DNA of 50,195 bases from a virus: positions 1-50,195 of the IMG/VR virus record IMGVR_UViG_3300034072_000773; one strand, written 5' to 3'. The notes beneath the pieces are model-generated. The model saw only the letters and a program-made list of their open reading frames with translations, did not search any database and was not told the DNA's origin. Shown one piece after another: positions 1 through 7,900 of this stretch. Position numbers and translations under genes: made by a program. Each line of letters starts with the position of its first letter. Position 1 is the first letter of the stretch.

Positions 1-1
1 C

Positions 2-502
2 CTAGTTGAAGACGGCACCGGCCGCGTCACGGCGAATGCCTATGCGTCCGTCGAAGAGGTGGACGACATCCTCTCGGTCAACATCCACTCGCAGTGGAGC
101 GTCATTGCTGACGAAACGACCAAAGAGAATCTGATCATGTGGGCCAGCCGCATCCTCGACGAGCGCGTGCGTTGGTTCGGCAAGAAGACGCACGAGACCT
201 CCGGCCTCGCGTGGCCCCGGTCGCACATCCGCGACAAGGAGAACATCTTGGTCGATGACTCCGTCGTGCCGCGCGCCGTCAAGATCGCGACCGCGCTGCT
301 CGCCGATCACCTGATCGCCGGCAACCCGGAAGTCGCGAACACCGGATCGAACCTGACCTCGTTGCAGGTTGACGTGATCGCGCTCAAGTTCGACGCCCGC
401 CTCGCGCCTGAGAAATATCCGGCTGAAATCGGCTACGCCCTGCGTGGCCTTGGCTCCGTCTCCATGGGCCGTGGCGGTCCCAAGCGCATCGTGAAGCACT
501 GA
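2..502 (+). CDS. Head-tail connector, DnaT-like family (5' partial)
   Basis: The open frame enters from the left edge and its start lies outside the window; 166 residues are visible. The visible N-terminus has the V-E-D-G-T-G-x-V-x-x-A-N-x-Y-x-S-V-E-E-V-D pattern, and the following helical region has two conserved Trp, as in the putative DnaT-like ssDNA-binding family (DUF/PF20557). In phages this family sits at the head-tail connector adaptor position. The role here is inferred from position: it is the first of four short connector genes ahead of the tail tube gene. It ends two bases before the next ATG, so the genes are probably translationally coupled. Confidence 0.7.
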   Translation, partial: LVEDGTGRVTANAYASVEEVDDILSVNIHSQWSVIADETTKENLIMWASRILDERVRWFGKKTHETSGLAWPRSHIRDKENILVDDSVVPRAVKIATALLADHLIAGNPEVANTGSNLTSLQVDVIALKFDARLAPEKYPAEIGYALRGLGSVSMGRGGPKRIVKH

Positions 503-504
503 TC

Positions 505-891
505 ATGGCCGGCTACAACGATCTCATCAAACAGCAGGTCTCGAACGCGTTCAAGAACATCCTTGCGCCCAACGGCCTGTCCGAGGAAATCACGGTCAAG
601 TATTTCGTCAGCGAAGGCGCACACAACGTCGAGGACGACACGACCGAGACGATCTACAACGAGGTGAAAGACGTTGTGGTCATCGTCGCCAAGCCGGGCT
701 TCGACGACGTGAAGAATCACGGCGTCGTCTTCTCCGACGCCAAGCTCATCATCCCCGGCCCCTTCATCCCATCCGAGCCGCAGGTCGATACCGACAAGGT
801 CATCCGAGCAAACGGCGAGGAGTGGGACATCCGCAAGGTCGTCGGCGTGCCCGGCGGCGGCGTCTGGACCGTCTTCATCTATCGGACCTGA
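505..891 (+). CDS. Putative head closure (stopper) protein
   Basis: A 128-residue protein starting two bases after the previous stop. It is beta-rich by eye and ends in a Gly-rich turn and W-T-V-F-I-Y-R-T, as small head-closure or neck proteins often do. I recognise no named domain. The assignment comes from gene order: between a DnaT-like adaptor and an HK97-gp10-like protein, siphophages and GTAs usually encode the head closure protein that plugs the connector before tail docking. Another minor neck protein is the alternative. Confidence 0.5.
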   Translation: MAGYNDLIKQQVSNAFKNILAPNGLSEEITVKYFVSEGAHNVEDDTTETIYNEVKDVVVIVAKPGFDDVKNHGVVFSDAKLIIPGPFIPSEPQVDTDKVIRANGEEWDIRKVVGVPGGGVWTVFIYRT

Positions 892-894
892 TCC

Positions 895-1380
895 ATGCCT
901 CTCATCGGTAAAGACAAGGCGCGGGCGGCGGCCATGGCTTCGATCGACGCCTTGGAAGCCCGCTTCGCACAGAACATCGAAACCCTGTGCGAGGACATCG
1001 ACAAGCACATCAAGGCGCTCACCCCTGTCAACACCGGTGAGGCTGTCCGCAACTATATCTGGACGACCGGAACTCCGAACAGCACCGTCTACAAGGCGAT
1101 CGCAAACGGACCGACCGGCCCGACCAACAGTATGCGGCTGGGCAGCGAACCGCGCCGGCCGGCAAACGAAGCAGCAGCAGCCGAAAGCCTCAAGGCGCTC
1201 AACCTGAAAGCCAATCCCTTCGCTACGATCTACCTGTCCAACGTCGCACAGGACATCGTCGGATTGGAGCTTGGCATCCTGCCGGGACCGCCTTATCGTT
1301 CGCGATCCCCACAGGGTATGTTCGGCATCACCTCGCAACACTTCAACATTCTCGTCGCGGCGCAAGGAATTCTCAAATGA
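895..1380 (+). CDS. HK97 gp10-like neck / tail completion protein
   Basis: A 161-residue protein. Its early T-P-V-N-T-G-E-A-V-R-N-Y motif matches the P-V-x-T-G-x-L-R signature of the HK97 gp10 / tail completion family, whose members help join the tail to the connector. A long Ala-rich and Pro-rich segment follows. The stop overlaps the next gene's start as ATGA (1377-1380), a translational coupling arrangement. Position just before the tail terminator gene agrees with the family role. Confidence 0.65.
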   Translation: MPLIGKDKARAAAMASIDALEARFAQNIETLCEDIDKHIKALTPVNTGEAVRNYIWTTGTPNSTVYKAIANGPTGPTNSMRLGSEPRRPANEAAAAESLKALNLKANPFATIYLSNVAQDIVGLELGILPGPPYRSRSPQGMFGITSQHFNILVAAQGILK

Positions 1381-1817
1381 GCAAAGAAGCCGAGCGGGTC
1401 TACCTGACCAACAAGATGAAGACCGGCGAGGGCAACTATGCCTTCCCGATCGCCTATCCGAACCTCCCCTTCGACATCCCGACCAACGCGCCCTACGCCG
1501 AGTTCCACATCATCTCCTCTCCGCAGGGCGTGGTGGTCGGAGGCGAGGGGCGCGGCCGGGTCCGTATGCGCTATGCCGGGCTCGTTCAGTTGACGGTCTG
1601 GGTCCCAAAGGAGAAGGGCACGAAGACCGGAACCGTGTCCAGCGACACGTTCAAGGACTTGTTCCAGTTCAAGGTGGGGCGCGATACCGCCGGCCAGACC
1701 TACAAGTTCGGCTCGATCCAAGACTACACCCCGGAAACCAAGGCAGGCTGGGAGTGCTTCGTCTATCGCGTGCCCTTCAAGCGGGACTCGATCGAGCGGG
1801 TGCAGATCGGCATCTAA
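1377..1817 (+). CDS. Tail terminator protein (DUF4128 / gpU-like)
   Basis: A 146-residue protein beginning in the ATGA overlap with the neck gene. The layout is typical of the DUF4128 tail terminator family: an N-terminal helix, then strands with P-N-L-P-F-D-I-P and a Q-L-T-V-W-V-P strand, then a C-terminal strand ending R-V-Q-I-G-I. The protein would cap the tail tube at its final length and bind the head connector. It lies directly before the tail tube gene, as in lambda-like and GTA-like gene orders. It is the last gene before a promoter-like region. Confidence 0.7.
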   Translation: MSKEAERVYLTNKMKTGEGNYAFPIAYPNLPFDIPTNAPYAEFHIISSPQGVVVGGEGRGRVRMRYAGLVQLTVWVPKEKGTKTGTVSSDTFKDLFQFKVGRDTAGQTYKFGSIQDYTPETKAGWECFVYRVPFKRDSIERVQIGI

Positions 1818-1827
1818 TTTGCCGCCC

Positions 1828-1870
1828 ACCGACATTCTCCCTTGACATATTAACCATTTTCAGTTACCAT
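1828..1870 (+). promoter_or_regulatory. Phage promoter motif P1
   Basis: ACCGACATTCTCCCTTGACA at 1828-1847 matches 18 of 19 fixed positions of the window-wide motif. Its last six bases are a perfect -35 box. TACCAT lies at 1865-1870 after a 17-bp spacer. It would start a transcript about 145 bases before the tail tube gene. The leader contains a small palindrome, GTGATC-GGG-GATCAC, at 1897-1911. Confidence 0.7.
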
Positions 1871-1932
1871 TGCGCTCTATTTCCGCTTCTTGTGCGGTGA
1901 TCGGGGATCACTGTGTGCCAAGAGCGAATGTC

Positions 1933-1952
1933 ACCGACATTTTAGCTTAACA
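1933..1952 (+). promoter_or_regulatory. Second motif copy before the tail tube gene
   Basis: ACCGACATTTTAGCTTAACA matches 16 of 19 motif positions, 105 bp downstream of copy P1 and on the same strand. A partial third unit, AGCGACA, follows two bases later. The -10 region is poor, so this may be an operator within the leader, or a weak second promoter for the most abundant tail protein. Confidence 0.6.
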
Positions 1953-2020
1953 CAGCGACAGTCCCGCCCCTCATGAATCGGGGCCGCGCTCCCCTGCATT
2001 CTCCAAAGGGTAAACACCAC

Positions 2021-3844
2021 ATGGCAAACAAGCTGCTGGCCGATTCCAATCGCGCCTCGCTCCGCGAGATCATCGAAGACAACAACTTCTGGGGCGAAAC
2101 GCCGCAGGTCGGCCGCACGCGCGCTCGCCGTTTCACCTCTTCGTCGATCACCGCGACCAAGGAAACCGCAACCTCGGACGAACTCCGCGACGACCGCATG
2201 GTGTCCTCGGTCATTGAGACCGCTGCTACCTCGGGTGGCGACATCGCGTGGGAATTCGCCGCAGGCACCCCGGACCTCGACTTCCAGCGCGCCCTGATGG
2301 GTGCTTGGTCGCGTCCGATGGAGTGGGACGTGTTCCGTGGCAAGACGGTGGCGATCACCGCCAACAACACCATCACGATCTCGGGCGGCGACTACACGGC
2401 CTATTTCACGGTCGGCCGTCGCGTCAAGACGAGCGGCTTCTTGGCCCGCGCGAACAACGACTATCTCCAGATCGCCTCGGTGAACTTCACCGACGGCAAG
2501 ACCAACGTCCTCGTTACCGGCACGTCGCTGGTCGCGGAAGCTGGTTCGGCTGTCACCACGCTGGCTGACGCCAACGACGTGATCATCCTGAACAGCACCA
2601 CGATCCGTTTCGGCACCTTCTCGGACACGATCGACTCCAACGGCACCAACGCGTTCGCCGCCGCGATCGCCGCCGGGCAGCTTGTCTCGGGTCAGCGCAT
2701 CTTCGTCGAAGGCGTCGGCTATGAGGCCGGCACGATCACGCTGGCGTCCGTCGCGGACAACGAGCAGGTCACGATCTCGGACGGCTCCAACACCTTCACC
2801 TTCGAAGCGCAGTCGGACACCGACTACGCAACGGCGAGCGCCGTTGTGTTCGCTCTGGGCGCGGACGACAGCGAAACCGCTGCCAACCTCGCTGCGGCGA
2901 TCAACGCCCTCCGCAGCGCCGGTGAACTGAACATCGTCGCCTCGGCCGCTGCTGCTGTGATCACCCTGACCAACCTGAACAAGGTCGGCGGCACGATCAC
3001 CGAAGTGGACGCGACGCTGGAAGTCGTGAACTTCGCCGACGGCAACGCAGACTTGGGCGGCTTCTACACGATCCTCGCGATCACCAACGACGCGATCACC
3101 GTGGACCGTGCAGTTCCGCTGCTCGCAGCCGGCAAGCGCGTCACGATCAAGGGTTCGATGCTCCGCAACCCGAGCAACAACGCCGCCATCACGCCGCAGT
3201 CGGCTTCGGTCGAAACCGGCTTCCACGACGTTGGCCAGTTCTTCACCGTTGACGGTCTGCGCACCGGCAGCGTCGAACTGGAAGTGACCTCGGGTTCGAT
3301 CGTCACCGGCTCGACGACGCTGCAAGGTCGCGAGACCAAGCGCGCGAACACGGAGAAGCTGACGGGCGTCAACTACACGCCGCTGGAAGCGCCGGCCACG
3401 GAAGTCGTCTCGGCGACCGCCAACGTCGGTATGCTGAGCGTCGATGGCGTTGAGCAGGCGACGGCGATCCGCTCGATCACCTTCTCGATCGACGGCAACC
3501 TCCGCAACCAGACCGCCGTGGGTTCCAAGTTCCCGGTGGGCATCGCGGCAGGCCGTCTGAACCTGACCGGCACGATCGAAGCCTATTTCGCCGACGGCAC
3601 GCTGTATGACAAGTTCCTCAGCCACGAGACTGTCAGCCTCGCCTTCCCGATCATCGATATTGATCACAACACCTATTACTTCACCATCCCGGCGTTCAAG
3701 GTCTCCTCGGACCCGATCGCTCCGGCCGGCATCGATCAGGATGTCATGGAGACGATGGAATTCACCGCGTTCCGCGACGCGGCGACGAAGTGCATGATCC
3801 AGATCGATCGCTTCTCCAGCACCTCGCCGATCACCGCGCTGTAA
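2021..3844 (+). CDS. Major tail tube protein, unusually large
   Basis: A 607-residue protein; the ATG at 2021 is chosen because AAAGGG lies 10 bases upstream and the N-terminus M-A-N-K-L-L-A-D-S-N-R-A-S is typical of phage tail tube proteins. The N-terminal third and the C-terminal part (tail tube fold; F-K-V-S-S-D-P-I-A segment near the end) look conserved. The middle, roughly residues 200-370, carries an inserted beta-rich domain with the pattern V-T-I-S-D-G-S-N-T-F-T-F followed by A-A-N-L-A-A-A-I-N-A and V-I-T-L-T-N, a repeat-like fold seen in phage decoration or Ig-like domains. Siphophage tube proteins are usually 150-350 residues, so the insert probably projects from the tail surface. 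Confidence 0.75.
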   Translation: MANKLLADSNRASLREIIEDNNFWGETPQVGRTRARRFTSSSITATKETATSDELRDDRMVSSVIETAATSGGDIAWEFAAGTPDLDFQRALMGAWSRPMEWDVFRGKTVAITANNTITISGGDYTAYFTVGRRVKTSGFLARANNDYLQIASVNFTDGKTNVLVTGTSLVAEAGSAVTTLADANDVIILNSTTIRFGTFSDTIDSNGTNAFAAAIAAGQLVSGQRIFVEGVGYEAGTITLASVADNEQVTISDGSNTFTFEAQSDTDYATASAVVFALGADDSETAANLAAAINALRSAGELNIVASAAAAVITLTNLNKVGGTITEVDATLEVVNFADGNADLGGFYTILAITNDAITVDRAVPLLAAGKRVTIKGSMLRNPSNNAAITPQSASVETGFHDVGQFFTVDGLRTGSVELEVTSGSIVTGSTTLQGRETKRANTEKLTGVNYTPLEAPATEVVSATANVGMLSVDGVEQATAIRSITFSIDGNLRNQTAVGSKFPVGIAAGRLNLTGTIEAYFADGTLYDKFLSHETVSLAFPIIDIDHNTYYFTIPAFKVSSDPIAPAGIDQDVMETMEFTAFRDAATKCMIQIDRFSSTSPITAL

Positions 3845-4074
3845 TGGCGCGGCCGATCGTCCTCCGAGGCGATTCCGGGAGCGCCTTCATCGAAGACGTT
3901 CCCGGTGGCTGACCTCCTCCCCGAAGAACTTCCCGGCGGCTGACCGCCAAACCGAATTGGCGGAGCCGACCTCCGCCTTACCAGCTTTCCCGACATCAAT
4001 TTTCGCTGGCGAAACGGGGGCGGCCTTGTCGGGAGGCCGTCCCCACCCCTCCCCGACAAGGATGAATACCCGAC
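3845..4074 (+). other. Structured 230-bp gap inside the tail operon
   Basis: No convincing gene lies here. There is an imperfect direct repeat (GAAGACGTTCCCGGTGGCTGACC near 3891 and GAAGAACTTCCCGGCGGCTGACC near 3922, described here with 20 of 23 bases alike). There is a GGCGGAG/CTCCGCC hairpin at 3959-3977. Two stems exclude each other: GGGGCGGCC/GGCCGTCCCC (4017-4025 with 4035-4044) and CCTTGTCGGG/CCCGACAAGG (4024-4033 with 4052-4061). The second stem ends on the AAGGA that would be the ribosome site of the chaperone gene at 4075. Confidence 0.45.
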
Positions 4075-4479
4075 ATGGATATTTACGAAGCATTTGAGCG
4101 TAACCTCGAAGACACCCCGAAGACCTTCCCGCTCTCGGACACCGCTTCGATCACGTTGCTGCCGATGGGCGGTGAAAAGGCCCGGCGCGCTTTCGAGCGC
4201 ATGATGGAGCCTTACAGCCCGCGCCTCAACGCCGGCGGCAAGCTGACCGAGGAAGAGAACAAGGCGCTCAACGTCCGCTTCTATGCCGAGCACATCGTCA
4301 AGGGCTGGTCCGGCATCAAGGATCGCGGCGGCAAGGAAGACATCGAATTCTCGGTGGAGAACGCCAAGGCGCTGTTCAGCGACAAGAAGCTGGAAGGCTT
4401 CTTCGCCCTGATCATCCGCATGGCCTCCAACGACGCCGCCTTCGAAGCCGCCAAGGCCGAGGCCGACGAGGGAAACTGA
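4075..4479 (+). CDS. Tail assembly chaperone, short form (gpG-like)
   Basis: A 134-residue helical protein read in the zero frame and ending at TGA 4477-4479. It lies between the tail tube and tape measure genes, where lambda encodes gpG, and has a similar length. The ribosome site AAGGA at about 4059-4063 overlaps the end of a potential hairpin. The last two sense codons, GGA AAC, form part of a slippery heptamer, so a fraction of ribosomes should continue in the -1 frame. The protein would coat the tape measure protein during tail assembly and is not expected in the finished virion. Confidence 0.8.
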   Translation: MDIYEAFERNLEDTPKTFPLSDTASITLLPMGGEKARRAFERMMEPYSPRLNAGGKLTEEENKALNVRFYAEHIVKGWSGIKDRGGKEDIEFSVENAKALFSDKKLEGFFALIIRMASNDAAFEAAKAEADEGN

Positions 4480-4904
4480 TCGCCTACCTGAACTGGTCCT
4501 CCCGCACCACTTCGAAAAATTCGGAGTGGCTGCGGAAGGTTCAGGAGGAAAAAGGGATCAAGGTCAAGACCCTTGAGGACGAACCTGTGCTTTCGCCGCA
4601 CCTCTTTTGGGTGTGGAAAGCCTTCACCGACCTGAACGCCCGCCGCCCCGTGGCCGGCATGGGAGGCTACCTCCCCTTCTCCTACATCGAAATCGAAGCC
4701 TACTGCCGACTGAAAGGCATCACCACGCTCAACGAGCGGGAACGGCTCCTTCGACTCCTCGACGCGCTCGATGCCGCTTGGATGAAGGCTTACGTCGAGA
4801 AATCGGAACGGGAAAACAAAACCACCCCAGCCCCTCCTCCGCCGTCCCACTCCCCGCCTCGCGGTGGCGGACGACGATCCCCTCCAAGAAAACAGGTGAG
4901 CTAA
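4075..4904 (+). CDS. Tail assembly chaperone, frameshifted long form (gpG-T-like)
   Basis: A -1 shift at GGGAAAC (4470-4476) leads from the short chaperone into an open -1 frame starting with CTG at 4476 and ending with TAA at 4902-4904. The product would be 276 residues. The added 142 residues include W-L-R-K-V-Q-E-E-K-G and a helical, Tyr/Trp-containing part, ending in a Pro- and Arg-rich tail. The extension has no start codon of its own near its beginning and abuts the tape measure gene, exactly as gpT does in lambda. In lambda the T domain recruits the tail tube protein to the tape measure. Confidence 0.8.
4470..4476 (+). other. Programmed -1 frameshift site GGGAAAC
   Basis: The heptamer fits X XXY YYZ in the zero frame (G GGA AAC) and is followed at once by the TGA stop of the short form. 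After slippage the tRNAs re-pair on GGG AAA. A 10-bp stem with an AAA loop (4507-4516 with 4520-4529, one G-U pair) lies 30 bases downstream; this is further than typical stimulators, so its part is uncertain. Confidence 0.85.
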
Positions 4905-4907
4905 CCC

Positions 4908-7900
4908 ATGGACACCCATGGCATGAAGTTTGTAGTTGACACCTCCGGGGTCGCGAAAGGTTTTCGCGACTACCGGGCGGCTGTTGACGGCATTTTCAAG
5001 TCGCTGAGTCAGTTCGAAGCTCACGTCGATAAGACGATGAAGGGCGTCGCCAAGGCGTCCTCCAACCCCCAAGCCCTGAACGCTTTCAAGAAGTCGGTTC
5101 AGGCATTCTCCAAGATCGACATCGACACGGGCGCAGCCAAGAAGCTGTCGGCCCTGTCGTCGGCCATGGCCGGCTTCAAAGCGCCGAGCCAAGCGCAAAG
5201 CGCCAACGCGAAGAAGTTCTTCTCGACCCTGAGCGGCCTACCCGACCTGTCGGCGGCCTATCGCTCGGTCAAGTCGTTGAAGGGCCTGACCGAAGCCATG
5301 AACGGGTTCAAGGCCCCGTCGCAAACCCAAGCCAAAAATCTCGCTGCGTTCGGTGCTGCCGGCCTCAAGGCTGCGCCGGGCCTGAACGCGCTTGCCGGAA
5401 TCAAGAATCTCTCGTCGGCCGCTGCTGGGATCAACACCATCTCGGGCGCGATGAAGGGCCTGCGTGCGCCGTCGGCGAACCAGATCACGAACCTCAACGC
5501 GTTGGCGATGGCCATGCGTCAGTTCCGATTCAACAACCTCAGCGGATCGGGCAACTTCTACGCGACCCTCGGCGCGATCGGTTCGTTCCGTGCTCCCACT
5601 CAGGCTCAAATCCGTAACCTGCAATCCTTCGTTGCGGCAGTCGCTTCCATGCGTGTGCCGCCGAACGCGACGCAGGTTGCCACCGCGCTTCACGCCATCG
5701 CAAACGCCGCAGCCAACGCCGGGAAGTCCCTTGGCGGACTCCGCTCGGGCCTCGGTGGTCTGGGCGGATCACTCGGCCGTGTAGGCTCGCAGGCGCAAGG
5801 CGCGTCGCTCCAGATGATGGGGCTGCAAAACGCATTCTCGGCTACCTTCCAAGTTGGCTCCTTGCTGCGATCGCTGCTGGGATCGCTGACGATCGCCGAA
5901 GTCGGACGTAACTTCTTCGAGGCCGCGAACGCGGCAATCCAGTTCAAGGCGCAGATGAGCGTCATGAACAAGGAAACCGCCTTCGCGAACACGCAGCTTA
6001 GCTACATCAACCAGACCGCCAACAAGTTCGGTATGGACGCGCTGGCTGCTGCCCAAGGCTTCGGTAAGGTCGCGATCGCCGCGAACAAGACCGGCATGAC
6101 GGTCTCGCAGACGCAGCACATCTTCGAAGGCTTCTCGACCTCCATGGCTGTTCTCGGTGTTACGACCGCAGGGCAGAATGACGTGTGGCTGGCGCTGCAA
6201 CAGGTCATGAACAAGGGCTATCTGTCGGCCGAAGAACTCAACCAGCAGCTTAACGAAAAGCTGCCGGGCGCGATGGCCTATGCCGCCGAATACGCCAAGT
6301 CGCTGGGGATGACGCTGGAAGACGGCCTCAAGAAAAAGGCGCTCGACGCACAGGGCGTCCTCAAGCACGTCGCTGACCGCATGAAGCAGGACTTCGGTCC
6401 GGCCATGGCACAGGCGATGGATCGCCCTTCGTTCCAGATGACTGTTCTCAAGAACAAGGTCAACGAGTTCTATCAGGCAGTCGGCGAACGCGGTGGTAAC
6501 GAAGCCTTCGCGAACCTGCTGCGTAGCATCACCGACCGGATGGACCCGGCGGCGATCGACCGCTACGCCACCGCGATCGGCGAGGGCTTGAAGAAGGCTG
6601 TCGATAGCCTGTCCAACGCGTTCAACTGGCTTTTCGAGAATTGGGATTCGATCAAGGGACCGCTGTCCACCACGCTCAATCTGATGGGTAAGTGGATGAT
6701 CATGTCGGCCACCCTCCAGATCGGTCGCTTCATGGTCACGCCGCTGCTCCAGCTTGTCGGCGCGCTCGGCGCTGCCCGCACGGCCGGTGCCAGCTTCTCG
6801 GCGATGCTGGCCGGCCAGAAGTTCAACCTGATCGCCTCGTCGCAGGCGATGCAGGGATTGAGCGGCTATGCTCGCGTCGCTGCGACTTCGATGCTGGCGT
6901 TCCGCAACAGTGTCGCCACCTCCATCGCCGTGTCACGCGCTGCTGGCCTCAGCTTCGCCGCGACGGCAGCATCGCTGATGACGCTGAACAACGCTGGTCT
7001 GGCTGCTGCTGCTGGTCTGCGTGGGCTGGTCAACCTGCTGGGCGGTCCGGTGATCCTGACGATGGCTGCTGTCGCGGCGTCGGGCTATATGCTCTGGGAC
7101 CAGTGGAACGAGGGCACCAAGGCGATCACGGGGACCGAAGAGGCATCGAAGAAGATCAAGGATCGCCTCAATGAGGTGACCACGTCACTGTATCTCAACA
7201 ACGCGGCGGCGATCGAAGCACGGAACAAGCAGTCCGGCCTTGGTGGCGTCATGGGTCTCGTGACGACGGCGATGGAAATCTATCGCCAGAAGATGGACGA
7301 AGTCACCGGCGGCCTGTGGTCGCAGGCTGATGCTGTGCGCAACCTCGCGATCGAGAAGGCGAAGCTGGCAGTCACCGAGGCTCGCGCCAACCTTACCGCG
7401 TCGCAGATGGAAACGCCGGACGAGTTGTTCGCACAGGGGCGGAACCTCCGCAAGAACGGTCGTGGTTGGTTCCAGAAGGGCGTCCTCGGCACCTATTCCA
7501 CCCTGCGTGGTTATGGCGAGCAGTTCTCGTCGTGGAGCGGCATCGATCCGAGCGTCGAAGACAAGCGCTCGGCTGTCGCAACCAACCGCAACACCCTTGC
7601 ACAAGCCGAAGCCACCCTCGCACAGGCGCAGGGCACCACGACCATGGACATCGTCGATGGTATGAAGCGAGACCGCGAGCGCTGGGCGGCTGGTGTCACC
7701 AAGCCAGACCGTGTCACGCCGACCGAAAAGGGTGACGGCGCAGGTAAGGCCGCGCGCGAAGCCAAGGCACTGTCCACGGCTGTCGATGGTCTGATGCGTA
7801 AGCTGTCGGAGTCCAACGACCTGTGGAAGCTGTCGCAGGACTATGTCGCGGACCTGACCTCCGAAGCTCGCACGCTTCTCAACGATGGCTCGTTCAAGCA

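Noticed and set aside
1931-3667. 578-codon open frame opposite the tail tube gene
   Set aside because: It is antisense to a clear structural gene. Its Asp/Arg/Val-rich composition is the usual mirror of GC-rich coding DNA.
3844-3912. 22-codon frame starting in a TAATG after the tail tube gene
   Set aside because: It is very short with no recognisable features; the gap is better explained by RNA structure and a small direct repeat.
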